A DNA stretch of 64,000 bases from Heterostelium multicystogenum (Eukaryota > Evosea > Eumycetozoa > Acytosteliales > Acytosteliaceae): the NCBI GenBank assembly GCA_003667245.1, contig RCNN01000023.1, positions 62,001-126,000 on the forward strand, given 5' to 3'. This document shows positions 36,248 to 46,266 of the stretch, in pieces. The position numbers were made by a program, and so were the translations under genes. How positions within the stretch are numbered: the first letter of the stretch is position 1; the number at the start of each line of letters is the position of its first letter. The notes under the pieces are model-generated. The model was not told the DNA's origin and did not search any database. It saw nothing but the letters and a program-made list of their open reading frames with translations.

Positions 36248-37872
36248 TTATTTGTTTGGAATGGTTAGCTTTTTAATTTGATTCTTAATTAGGATTGTGT
36301 TTTCGTTGTCTTCACCATAGCATATTACTGCACATTCGTATGCCTTTTGAAGGTAACGGTTCGATTGCATCAGATTGTCTTTGATAGATTTGTTTGAAGC
36401 GATAGTTTGTTGTTGTTCGTTTTCGTTCATCATCGAGCTGACTTCCTCCATCTTGGAGCCGATCTGGCTGAGGAAGATCTTCTCATAGAGGTCTGCAACT
36501 GACTCGTAGCATTCAACGAGCTCTCCACTCTCCACTCTCAAAATCTTCTTTACGATCTTCTTTACTTGCTTGCAGTGATAGATTGCATCGCGGAACCTCT
36601 CGAGCTTATCGAGACAGTTGGTCATGTTAAGGTGGTGCTGCAGACGTAGGACATGGTTGTCGTGTAGCTGAGCAAGTGTGTTGGTGTAGGTATCCTTTGC
36701 TACTTCCTCCAAATAGGCAGCAGGATCTTCTTTCCATTTTCTCTCGGTGATGGTTTGTTTGATTTGGTCGATTGACTTTAGTTGCTGAATGATTTTGTCG
36801 TTTTGCTCTTGTCGGCAGCTTAGGCAACGCCATAGACGTGCGAGGACGTTGTCTTTTCGTTGTAGCTAATGATTGGAGATACCCAACCGTCTTGGCATCC
36901 AGAGTTTGGACACTTAAATGAAGCTAGATAACGTCCACACTCGGTTGGATCCTGGCAACGTTGGCATCTACAGTAGAAGTGCTTTGATTGCAACAGCACT
37001 TGTTGTCTCTCAAATGTTGGTTCCAGTAGATCTACATAACTATCGAAAATATCACCATCTTGCTCAATATCTTTGATGCATCTCATTTGTAATTGATTGT
37101 CTATTTTTGGTTAGCAAAGATGTTGATGAGGTCAAGGAGCGCGACTTACTTTGTATGGAATAGAATGTGTTTGGCTCGCAGTTGTGATTGAGCAATGCAG
37201 CTTCGTAGAAGAAACCATTGGACACGATGATTGAGTTTTTAGTGGAGGCAAACGAGTTGACCATGGTTGCACATGCGGTGTTGATGATTTCCTCTTTGCT
37301 GAAGAACGAGAGCAGTGTCTGATCTAGGTCTTTGTCTTGCTGAAGCAGCTCGATGTATCGGTCGGCGAAACGTCCGACCTGTTCGAGCCACTGTGGTGCT
37401 CGCTTCTTGAACTCCTGTTGTTGCACAGAGAGTGTTCCGACACCGCCATTGTAGAGTTCTGAGAGTATGTTCTTCTTGAGCAAAATTCTCATCACAAGCA
37501 GAGAGTGTGAGAGATCGGTTTGTACGTCGACAGTTGCCTGGCAACCTTGACAACAAAAGAACACTCGAGCTGATGTACCATATCGTTGCAGCAGCCAGTT
37601 GAGCAGAACCAGAGTCCACATCCATATGCACACTGTACACGACCTGGATTTTCAGCGCTGCTGTTGCTGCTATTTTCATTGGTTGCTGCATTGACAGGCT
37701 TCAGTTCCTTACAACAAAGTGAACACATTGATGCATTGGCAATATTCTTTGTGACTGGAATCGATGCAAACGATGTCTCTTTGAAGAGAAGATCACCTTT
37801 CTTCATTGGCTGACCGGCAACTATATGCCTACCAATGAATTTATCATTGTTATCTATAATCTTGTATTTCAT
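36248..37872 (-). CDS. SMYD-like SET and MYND domain protein
   Basis: Two exons, 37872-37150 and 37100-36248; about 525 residues. The N-terminus has the start of a split SET domain (FIGRHIVAGQPMKKGDLLFKE) interrupted by a MYND zinc finger (CSLCCKEL, CAYGCGLWFCSTGCC, HQLEC). The second SET half contains GFFYEAALLNHNCEPNTFYS, the cofactor-binding NHxCxPN motif, then a post-SET cysteine cluster (FYCRCQRCQDP). The C-terminus is TPR-like helical. SMYD proteins are lysine methyltransferases of histones and other proteins. Two frame breaks are present, near 37495-37515 and near 36838; either side is clearly homologous, so errors are more likely than decay. Confidence 0.88.
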
Positions 37873-38097
37873 TTTCTCTGCCTCAAATTAATTTGAAAAG
37901 CAATAATATTTTTGGTATACTCTGAAAAAACAAAAACGAACGAAACTTTTATTGTGGTATATTTAATATGTTAATAAAGAGTTCCAATTTTATTTTATAT
38001 TTTTCTTTTCATTATTATTTAAATGACCTCAATTAAGTTTAAAAGTATTGATTTAAAATATTTTTAAAAAAAGGATAAAAAAATCAAAAATATCATT

Positions 38098-38181
38098 GGC
38101 TCCATAGCATAGTTGGTTATTGTACTTCCCTAGTAAAGGAAGAGTTAGGAAGGGGTCACGAGTTCGAATCTCGTTGGAGCC
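38098..38181 (+). tRNA. tRNA-Thr(AGT) with 11-nt intron
   Basis: The acceptor stem pairs GGCTCCA (38098-38104) with TGGAGCC (38175-38181). A box A sequence TAGCATAGTTGG and a T arm ACGAG-TTCGAAT-CTCGT (box B) are present. The anticodon stem CTTCC pairs with GGAAG at 38148-38152 only if an 11-nt intron at 38136-38146, directly after position 37, is removed; this leaves the loop CTAGTAA with anticodon AGT (38132-38134). The mature molecule would be 73 nt. It decodes threonine ACT codons. Confidence 0.88.
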
Positions 38182-38964
38182 TTTATTAAAAAATATACCG
38201 CATGCGAAATAAATGAATCTACCTTTTATCCAGCTTACTTTAATAAATTTGACACTACGGCGCTACACCCTTGCCCAGTTCTCATCTTTGGTATAGCATC
38301 ATTTCAGTTCCTCTAGATACAAACTCTCAGCTGTTAATCAACTTGATGGCTCTGGCCATCCTATTAAATAAACCTTAATACTTCTTTTAAAACTCTTAAA
38401 AAACAAAAAAAACTAAAAATTTTTTTGTAAGGTAGATCCTGATAGTCCAGATTCTATGTTTTTTAAAGGTATGGTGGACATGAAAGGAAATAAAAAAGAT
38501 AAGTAATAAAATCTTTTATACTTGTATTATTATCTTTGTAATATTTATTGTGAAATTTATTGATTAACCCTGAATAAAGGTAGAAGATTAAATTTATACT
38601 CTTGAAAATCATCTCAAGTTTACAAGTTGGTTCTGGATCTGTTGGTTATCGGTTTTAAAATTTTGACAGTTGTCGAAATTCAGTGAAAAAAGAGTGATTG
38701 TAACTGATTTCTCGTTAACTTTTCTCCACAAAGGGAGATATCTACTAATTCTTCTGATCCCTTATGGATCATTCAGAAAACCTTTCTTACACTTTTACAC
38801 ATAGTTGATTTTAGAAAAGTCATTAGATCTCTTGATTAGTATTAAAATGATCATATTAAGAACAGGACTTGGTTGTAAAAGAAATCTAAAGCACTATCTT
38901 GAGTAACAACAATTTCAATATTTGAAATTCATTTAATTTTCTTTATTATATATTTCTATAAACA
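38182..38964. repeat. Region downstream of tRNA-Thr with dispersed repeat debris
   Basis: No ORF is seen. Several words are shared with the region downstream of tRNA-Tyr: ATCTACTAATTCTTCT at 38740-38755 recurs at 43184-43199; 38768-38792 recurs inverted at 43049-43073 with one mismatch in 25; and GGTTGTAAAA-GAAATCT near 38871 recurs near 42961 with one extra A. This looks like decayed copies of one repeat family next to tRNA genes. Confidence 0.55.
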
Positions 38965-40069
38965 CTAATAATAATATGTGCAATAATCAGAACCACCTCG
39001 ACTTCTTCGTTCGGCATAATCTTCTTTGGTGTAGTTCTTGAATTGACCAAATTTATTTTTAAGGAATGAGTATTTAGAAACTTTTGATTTTAAAATGCTC
39101 GGTGAAATAAACTTATAAAAGTGATCAAGTATAGAATTAGTTTTGACATTTCATATTAATGAAGTATTAAAGATACATACTTTATCTGAAAGTGCCGAGT
39201 ATATGTCATTAATGATATATTCAATGAAAAAACAAAAGGATTCCATTGCTTGTAGAGTTATCGTGACATGTGGATTAAAATGGGCGACAGTATAAAAGAT
39301 CATAGTTTCTATATCGTAGGTGCATTCATAGGTGATCTTTGAGTGAAAGGCATTCTTGAATGAGTCTATGTGATCCTGGTTTCCTTTAAAAAGCAGATCG
39401 AGTGATTCTAAAAATAACTTTGATGTAATATTCTGTAGACCATGAGCATCCATTTGATTGGATATATTGTTATAAATATGAGTTCTTAATACTTTGAACA
39501 AATGTCCTGTCATCTTTTGTGCTGGTATTTGGAGATAGATTCCCTTAGGACGTAGAATTTCCTTGGCTGAAGCAATATTCTGAGAATCGATTATATGAGA
39601 CTTATTTTCCCTTTGAGCTTTACTAAGAGGTTGTTCATTTTCAGGGATAATATCTTCTATTGTAACATTTTCTTCTTCTACTTCTTCTACTTCTTCTTCT
39701 ACTTTTTCTTCTACTTTTTCTTCTACTTCTTCTTCTACTTCTTCTTCTTCAGGATCTTCATCTTCAGAATCTGTTTCCACTTTAGCAGTAACTTTATAAG
39801 AGTCACCTTTGTTCTGTCTCTTCTTTCTACTCATTGGTTCTTTTTCAAGTACTCTCTTTTTGTTTACTGTTTCTTTCTTGTCTGATAAATAATTAGAAAT
39901 CTTATTTGAATTTTAAATAGTAATAAAATCCATCTTTGTACTTACCATTGCTATTTAATGATTGTTCCAACCTCTTTATCAATTCTGCTTTTAATCCTGA
40001 TGGTGACAATCCTCTTTTCTTTAGTTCAGCTCTAAGATCAACAACTGTCATATCCTTTGGTTCCATCAT
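38965..40069 (-). CDS. SAP-domain acidic protein with histone-fold-like (H2A/H2B-like) region
   Basis: Three exons: 40069-39946, 39881-39181 and 39111-38965; about 323 residues. Residues 4-40 form a SAP DNA-binding motif (MTVVDLRAELKKRGLSP, LKAELIKRLEQ). A basic stretch (KKETVNKKRVLEKEP, RKKRQNK) and a long Glu/Val acidic tract follow. The second half contains YLQIPAQKMTGHL, reminiscent of the H2A alpha1 start, and later FYTVAHFNPHVTITLQAM with FCFFIEYIINDIY, which follows the H2B alpha1-alpha2 pattern (VLKQVHPDTGISSKAM...SFVNDIFERI). The last exon (KNKFGQFKNYTKEDYAERR...) is not histone-like. It lies 3.2 kb from a clear H2B-H2A doublet gene on the same strand. I infer a chromatin protein; the SAP call is firm, the histone-fold call is tentative. 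Confidence 0.65.
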
Positions 40070-40753
40070 ATGTTATTATTTGTTGTTAATAATAAAATGT
40101 AGATTTAACAATAAATGAGATCTCCAGCAACGATCGTTGATTTATAAATCGTTCAGAATCACTTTGTTTTTTTTTACAATTAAGCAGATTTCTTGTGAAA
40201 GTCAGGTTTATTCTTACCAATTGAAGAGGAACTTGAATAACTAGTTAATTATTTCTATACTCATTTTGTCTGCTGATAAACATTCTTGGATCTATTAGGG
40301 TTGTCTTTGAAGTTGAAGCATTGAATGAGGGATATCAATAACACCAAGATGATCAATGAAATCAAAATAAATATCTATTCTTGGTTTAAGATTCTTCTTT
40401 GGTAATTAACTGTCAAAGGGATGTACTAGTACTCCCTTTCTTATTCAATTATTGTTTTATTTATTGGTATGATATCTGAGTGAATGTCGACTTGTAGATT
40501 CTATTTAGACGACTGATATCCCGTTAGAGAGATCCTACTTCGATAATATATTGTATGTGAAAGAATTTAGATGATCTATGTAAACAATAGGTTGTGACGC
40601 ATTTCTATCTATTGAGCTAGACCATCTATCTTAATAAATAATCGCTAGTGACACAATGAGAGCTATAAAATGAAAAACGGTTCTGTCGAATGGTAGACCA
40701 GTAAAGTATTGATAGAAGAGATCTGCTATTTCAAAGGCGAAACAACCTGATAA
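40070..40753. other. Intergenic spacer
   Basis: About 680 bp of AT-rich sequence between two minus-strand genes. No credible ORF, RNA gene or long repeat is visible. Confidence 0.5.
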
Positions 40754-41640
40754 CTATTTGCTGTAACATATCGTAAAAAAGTAAAGTCGGCAGATTCGTG
40801 GAACATCGACAGAGATATCAATTGAAAATATATAGAGAGGAAAAACAACCAATGGTGTCTGGTTGAAGCGTTGACGTAGTCCTCGTGACACCACTAGTAC
40901 ACTTGAAGCTACTGTCACTAGTGCGAGTACCACCACAAAGGTGAGAGGTAGTACCGATCGCTCTGGCTCGGCATCCTTCGTTATTGGGTGAAAGAAGCAT
41001 CGATGTGGATGACTATACGGTGATGCTCTGCCTACACCAAACGGTAGATTACGTGCATTAAACGTCAGCTCTCCGATATCTTGACTGAAAGAGATATTGG
41101 TCTTGAATGGTAAAAATAAATACTGTTTTCCTTCGTTGTCTTTGCTGTTGCTATCTTGTTGTTGATTCAATTTGTTTGTTTCGTACTCAGTCGTTGATGT
41201 TATTACATAGTTTGGGTATAACTCTTCTAGTTCTTTCTTTGTGTTTTTTTTGTTGTATTTACAAGTACCTGTCATAGCATCAATCAAAGTCAGTTAATAA
41301 TATGCTGATGCTGTTGTTATTGTTGTTGTGTTGCTGTACCTACCTCTGCAGTTGCCACAAAAGCATAGGATTCAGAATTATCAATCCATTCTAAATCATA
41401 TAAATGGTGATAGTAGCAGGTGCCGATTACATAGTGATTGTAGACATCGATGGCGCGTGGTGCATCCAAAGCAAACACCAGGAACCACGAGAAAACAAGG
41501 GTAGCAATGAGTGCTGCAAATGGTGTCGGACTTCTAGTGCGTTGTTGCTGTTGTGGTTGATGATCGTCATTGTTGTTTGGTATATAATTAGGTATACCAC
41601 CTATATCACCAAACCTATCTTGATTGTTCTCGTTCTCCAT
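40754..41640 (-). CDS. Two-span membrane protein, unrecognised
   Basis: Two exons, 41640-41340 and 41268-40754; about 271 residues. The start MENENNQD at 41640 is preferred; an in-frame ATG at 41667 would add nine residues. A hydrophilic Asn/Gln-rich N-terminus precedes a membrane span (FAALIATLVFSWFLVFAL). A luminal or extracellular loop of about 130 residues follows, with Cys residues and an N-glycosylation-like NIS. A second span (LTFVVVLALVTVASSVLVV) leads to a basic stretch RGLRQRF. The intron uses donor GTACAG in phase 1, which keeps the frame (VGTCKYN). No family is recognised; topology suggests both ends face the cytosol. Confidence 0.65.
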
Positions 41641-41667
41641 GATCTTCAAGATGCATTTAACAATCAT

Positions 41668-42242
41668 TAAATTTGCACTTCATTCAATTTCATTTTTGTT
41701 GTTTCTTAACACTTTACTTACACACAAAAAAAATGACACAGAAACTAAAGATGAGATTTAAATTAGGTTTTATAAAACAGAAAAACCAATGATTATTTTA
41801 TTCCATATCAAAGTTATTCTCACCGAGCACATTACCAACATTGACAAATTCTACCAAACTTTCCACCTCTCAAAAGAAGAAGGTAGAAAATTTGGTAGAA
41901 TTTGACAATGTATAATTGACTTCGCAGAGACTGTGATGTCCACATCAAATATTCTTTTAAAATATGATTTTTGTAATAAAAGAAATTGATTAATTTATAC
42001 CTTTGGATAAACCAAAATTATTAGTTTTGAATGTAATGTCTTAGAAATAATTAAATATTCTTTAAAAATATGAGTCTTTGAAATAAAAGAATGAATACCT
42101 TTGTATAAACAAAAATTATTAGTTTCTTGGAATGTTAGTTAGAATTTGAATCAATTAAGGATTTGGACATTGGACTTGTGTTTGATCCTACAGAAATCAA
42201 AAAAATTAATTAATTTTGTTTTTTTTTTCATGGTCATGTATT
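41668..42242. other. Intergenic with a local direct repeat
   Basis: AT-rich spacer. A segment of about 60 bp is imperfectly repeated: 41945-42030 (AAATATTCTTTTAAAATATGA...CCAAAATTATTAGTTTTGAATG) and 42050-42135. No coding signal. Confidence 0.5.
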
Positions 42243-42332
42243 CCGACTTTAACTCAAGTGGTAGAGTGTTTGACTGTAGTTTGTATCACAAGAGATATCA
42301 AAAGGTTGCTAGTTCGAGTCTGGCAAGTCGGA
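42243..42332 (+). tRNA. tRNA-Tyr(GTA) with intron of about 17 nt
   Basis: Acceptor strands CCGACTT (42243-42249) and AAGTCGG (42325-42331) pair, with discriminator A at 42332. The D arm contains ACTCAAGTGGTAGAGT and the T arm GCTAG-TTCGAGT-CTGGC. The anticodon arm TTTGA-CTGTAG matches a TCAAA strand only after removal of about 17 nt following position 37. The anticodon is GTA. Eukaryotic tRNA-Tyr genes generally carry an intron at this position, which supports the call. Confidence 0.88.
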
Positions 42333-43250
42333 TTTTAGAGAGAATATGCCCGCATACGGGTTCTTAGAAAATGTAACACGTGGTGACTGGAACATATTCA
42401 CCATCTCTGGTTGCGATATCCCCAATCTGGTGCTTCCGCGTTCATTTATAGATTAATATTTCATTTGGATATGAATACAAAACACAAAAACAACAAAAAA
42501 AATGGAAAATAGGAAAAGTTAAAAAAAAACAATAATAATAGAACACTGTGAGGTTCTGACCCTCACCATTAATTATTTAATTAATAAATTATGATCACCT
42601 GGATGATTAAAAAAAAAAAAAAAAAAAAAAAAAAACACGTGGTGTAAGAACCAAGGCAGAATAGCTGATGTGGTATGGTAGTCTGCTTGTGACGCCTTGG
42701 GTCGTGGGTTCGAATCCTGGGTTTTCCAGTTTTTCCCCATACACTTCCAGTGAACCCATGTACTCTCAAGTCTGTATGATACCATCCCGCCATGAAGAAT
42801 ATGTAAATTGACAAGCGAAGCCCTCAACTACGTAAACCATTGGTGTACTCTTAATCTTCTGTCGCTTCGAAATACTTAACAGTCCACTGTTGAAACACCT
42901 TGCTCCAAATAATAGGCAGTCATTCCTCTATAAAATGATGGTCATCACAACCGGCCTGTGGTTGTAAAAAGAAATCTGTAGGCTTCTAAACCCTACCTTA
43001 AATAAACAACTGTATGGTTATAACAAAAAAAAAAAAAAAAAAAAAAAAGTGTAAGAAAGGTCTTCTGAATGATGCATACGGCCTATTATCACACTGTGAG
43101 GATCTAAATCTCAAGATTTATTAATCTTTTTGATTAAAAAACAAAACCTAATCCAATGGGTTTTCCTGATGAACTAAATGAAGATCTACTAATTCTTCTA
43201 GTAGTATGAAGATCTTTTTTTACACAAATTTTGTAACGTTATGATATATG
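42333..43250. mobile_element. Mosaic of repeat remnants with long poly-A runs downstream of tRNA-Tyr
   Basis: Two long A runs (42609-42635, 27 nt; 43025-43048, 24 nt) are each followed within a few bases by GTGTAAGAA. The word AACACGTGGTG occurs at about 42376 and 42634. ACACTGTGAGG occurs at about 42544 and 43092, each followed by a related TCT.A..CTC sequence. Parts are shared with the tRNA-Thr downstream region. In Dictyostelium, TRE non-LTR retrotransposons insert at fixed distances from tRNA genes and end in poly-A, so truncated copies of such an element are a plausible origin. No reverse-transcriptase coding remains. Confidence 0.45.
42657..42732 (+). other. tRNA-like pseudogene or tRNA-derived element
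   Basis: A box-A-like TAGCTGATGTGG (42662) and a perfect box-B-like GGTTCGAATCC lie at tRNA spacing, and TTTTT follows. The T stem has a mismatch and I find no 5' acceptor strand to match GTTTTCC, so this is not a functional cloverleaf as written. It sits between the two poly-A runs of the repeat mosaic. Confidence 0.4.
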
Positions 43251-43897
43251 TCAGGATACACCACTTTTGGCAATCGTGATACCTTTTAATATATAATCAA
43301 GTTCGAAATCATTTCTAATTGCAAAATTGATATGTTGAGGACTAATTCTCTGTTTAAAGGGTTATTAACGTGTTTCTTATTTTGTCAAATAAAGGTGACA
43401 CTTACATATTGTTTATTGGCCTTGGCTTCATCCATTGACAGCTGCATTATTTCACAAATGGTATACTCTAATACAGCAGCAAGATATACAGCAGAATCTT
43501 TGGAAATTCTTTTGAAAAATCCAGACTGTTTAAGTATTAATCTCATCTTTGATGCTGGTAAAAATTGATATTCTTTATAAGCTTTTTTTGATTCGTTAAA
43601 GATTTTAACAGCCTGCTTTCCTTGATCGATTGCATGCCTTGATAGTTCTTTATTCAATTCAAATCTGACTGCACATTGAATCGTTCTGGGATAAAGAGTT
43701 GCAATCCTATGAGAAACTAGAAGATCTTTTGATCTGTAAATCAATCTCGAAACCAAGTCTCTAAAGAAAGAGACAAATATCTCCATTGCAGAAGTAGAAA
43801 GACGAAATCTCTTGTTATTTTCAATAGATATTTTTATAAATTTGAATATCCTTCTCATTACAGTTCTCTCCCATAATACCTTTCCTCGGTATGTCAT
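43251..43897 (-). CDS. Fused histone doublet H2B-H2A
   Basis: Two exons, 43897-43406 and 43349-43251; about 196 residues. Residues about 12-98 are an H2B histone fold: RIFKFIKISIENNKRFRLS, SAMEIFVSFFRDLVSRLI, PRTIQCAVRFELNKELSRHA, DQGKQAVKIFNESKK. Directly after, residues about 100-196 are an H2A fold: ASKMRLILKQSGF, SAVYLAAVLEYTICEIMQLS, ANKQYRISPQHINFAIRN, LDYILKGITIAKSGV. The intron falls inside H2A before RISPQHI and is phase 0. Histone tails are short and Lys-poor compared with canonical histones. Acidic-patch positions are only partly kept: LEY and CEI remain, the third Glu is Gln, and NDEEL reads NDFEL. I infer a divergent variant forming a covalent H2A-H2B dimer; expression and incorporation are unknown. 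Confidence 0.85.
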
Positions 43898-44488
43898 AAC
43901 TCTAAATCTCTAATTATATCTAAATACACAAATCAATTTTATTCAAAAATAAAAATAAAAAGTTTTGATTGTCAACTTAACTGAGGCAATTTTATAATAA
44001 ACTAGAGATTTCTTGTAATTTGTAAAAATAAAATAAGTAGGTACTTGTACCCTCAAGTTTCAACAGATAATCTAAATATGAATTTCTATCACTCATAATG
44101 ATCAGATTTATATAATAACACTTTAGATACTTTTTAGTTAGTTGGATCTTTTGATTTGATTGTCTTGATTTAAATTTACTCTGAATTACAAATTATTATT
44201 TAACTTTGTACAATTTGATTCAAATAAAAATAAATAAAAGATTTCATTAAAAATGATGATCAAAAAACAAACAATCGACCTAAATCAATCAAAATGATTT
44301 AAAAATAAGTTTTTATCTTAGATTGATCCCAATTTCAATCAAGATATAAAAACAACTAGCTTACACAAAGAACACAAATAAATATCTTTGTTATGAAAAA
44401 GAAGAAAAATGTTTGTCAGATAGTTACCTATAAATTGAGACTTCAAAGTCCAAAGTTTCTTAGTTTATGATTTCTATCTATTGCAACT
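43898..44488. other. Divergent promoter region, histone doublet and tyrosinase
   Basis: About 590 bp of AT-rich spacer. A short possible upstream coding exon of the doublet (ATG near 44094, MSDRNSYLDYLLKLE) exists on the minus strand, but it does not splice in frame as written. Otherwise nothing is visible. Confidence 0.45.
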
Positions 44489-46210
44489 ATGATACCAATA
44501 AACCAAGTAGGTGAAACAACACATATTAGAAAGTCAATCAGAGAGTTGACAAGTGAGGAAAGAAGACAGTATAAATATAGAGTAAAGGCTCTAAAAGTTA
44601 ATACTGGCGCCAAGTATGACCAATTTGTTTCTGAACATGGACAATATGGGCCACATGGTAAAATACAATTCTTGGTGTGGCACAGAGAATTCATCAGAAG
44701 ATTCGAAGAAGCTTTGAGAGAAGTCAGTGATCCACAATTTCACATTCACCCAGATCCAAACTTTACTCTTCCCTATTGGGACTGGGAAAAAGGTATATTT
44801 CATTTTCAAAAGAAAAAAAAGCTGAAACCGTATAACTTACTCGGAGATTCTTATATAGATTCACATCATTATGAGAGTAATCTTATTTGGCAATCGGATT
44901 TCATGGGTGGAAACGGTGATCCCAACGAAAATGATCATGTTAAAACCGGAATATTCTCATATGGTTGGAATCCTGCTTTGAGAAGACATTTCTCGACGAC
45001 CTATTTCTTACCAAACCAAGGAGATGTCGAAAAATGTTTGAATGACTACAGTGAGTCCGAGAATAAGTTTGTACACTTCAGTAAAGAAATCGAACACATT
45101 CATAATCTTGTACACGGATATGTTGGAGGAGATATGAATGCGTTCTCGACATCCTCTCGTGATCCTGTATTTTGGCTACACCATTGCAATATTGACTTAA
45201 TTTTTGCACAGTGGCAAACCTATCACCCTACTGAGTTTGCCAAATCAAGCTACCCTGATCTCGATCAGGTTCTTCCTCCATGGAATAATCTAAAAGTGAG
45301 AGATGTCATTGACTACAGACCCAAGTACAAGTACCAAATTGTGAAGTTCAATTCACATCCCATATTCGAAATTGCTAACAAATGCCATTCGACTGCATCG
45401 CTCTTCCAGTACCAAAACAAGATGCATGTGTGCTTCCTCGGTGAGGACAACAGGATGTATATGGCTGCCACCAAAGTGGGTGGTGAGACATTCGGAAACG
45501 AAGCTACCAAAATTTTAATTCATGATCAATCCGCAGACAAACCAGGTGTAACCGTTTTCAATGGCAAAGTATATGTTGCATTCGTTGGTCATACTGGAGC
45601 GCGTCAAAAACTATTGCTTGGAATAAGTAATGATGCATTTAGCTATGAGCCAGTAAAGTCAATCCTAGTTCACGATACCACATTAAATGGACCATGTATT
45701 ACACCATTTGGCGGTAAGCTCTACATCTTCTTTAGAGGTACTAACCATGGAATCTATTGTGCATCGAGTAACAATGGAACCGATTGGCCTGAGTACTCTT
45801 ACCAAATCCTCAACAACTACCACACCTTTGACACTCCTTCGGTTTTGGAGTTTCATAATCACCTCTACATCGCATTCGAAGGTCAGTATAACAGACTCTA
45901 TATTGCTGGTCTCGATAAAAATGGTGGAACCTGGAGTGAACCAAAATTCCTTAATAGATTTACCAATGGAACACCAAGGCTTTTTGTGTTTAACGACAAA
46001 CTGTGTATGGTATACCAGGACACTAAGACAGGATTGCTGACATTCATCAATGGACTACACAATGATCCATTAATGTTAACATCCGAATTTATTTCCATTG
46101 AGAATGTTGGAAACCGAACAAATGCACTGGAATATAATAATCAAATTTTTGTTACCATATGTGATCCATCATTCAGCGAAGTTGGTATATACAAGACCTC
46201 TCTTATCTAA
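44489..46210 (+). CDS. Tyrosinase with C-terminal repeat (propeller-like) domain
   Basis: A single exon encodes 573 residues with no signal peptide. Residues about 45-260 form a type-3 copper domain: CuA with EHG, GPHGKIQFLVWHREFIRR and later LPYWDWE; CuB with HIHNLVHGYVGGDM and RDPVFWLHHCNIDLIF. Six histidine ligands are in place, so the enzyme should bind two coppers and oxidise phenols. Residues about 300-573 are about five imperfect repeats of about 47 residues with the pattern G/N-K-L/V-Y-V-A-F-x-G followed by L-Y-x-A (KVYVAFVGHTG, KLYIFFRGTNHGIYCAS, HLYIAFEGQYNRLYIAG). These resemble beta-propeller lectin blades of the PLL or fucolectin type. The intronless structure in an intron-rich window suggests acquisition by transfer, but I cannot test this. 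Confidence 0.88.
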   Translation: MIPINQVGETTHIRKSIRELTSEERRQYKYRVKALKVNTGAKYDQFVSEHGQYGPHGKIQFLVWHREFIRRFEEALREVSDPQFHIHPDPNFTLPYWDWEKGIFHFQKKKKLKPYNLLGDSYIDSHHYESNLIWQSDFMGGNGDPNENDHVKTGIFSYGWNPALRRHFSTTYFLPNQGDVEKCLNDYSESENKFVHFSKEIEHIHNLVHGYVGGDMNAFSTSSRDPVFWLHHCNIDLIFAQWQTYHPTEFAKSSYPDLDQVLPPWNNLKVRDVIDYRPKYKYQIVKFNSHPIFEIANKCHSTASLFQYQNKMHVCFLGEDNRMYMAATKVGGETFGNEATKILIHDQSADKPGVTVFNGKVYVAFVGHTGARQKLLLGISNDAFSYEPVKSILVHDTTLNGPCITPFGGKLYIFFRGTNHGIYCASSNNGTDWPEYSYQILNNYHTFDTPSVLEFHNHLYIAFEGQYNRLYIAGLDKNGGTWSEPKFLNRFTNGTPRLFVFNDKLCMVYQDTKTGLLTFINGLHNDPLMLTSEFISIENVGNRTNALEYNNQIFVTICDPSFSEVGIYKTSLI

Positions 46211-46266
46211 TAAATCTTGCAATCCATGTCTGAGATTTTATTTATTTTGTTTTCAATGGTCCAGGA

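Noticed and set aside
39595..39885. Phe/Tyr-rich ORF on the plus strand
   Set aside because: It is antisense to the Glu-rich tract of the SAP-domain protein.
42146..42367. Plus-strand ORF across tRNA-Tyr
   Set aside because: It overlaps a complete tRNA gene and has no protein features.
42573..42827. Minus-strand ORFs with DSNPRP-type sequence
   Set aside because: This text is the reverse complement of the tRNA-like T arm plus a poly-T run, a common annotation artefact.
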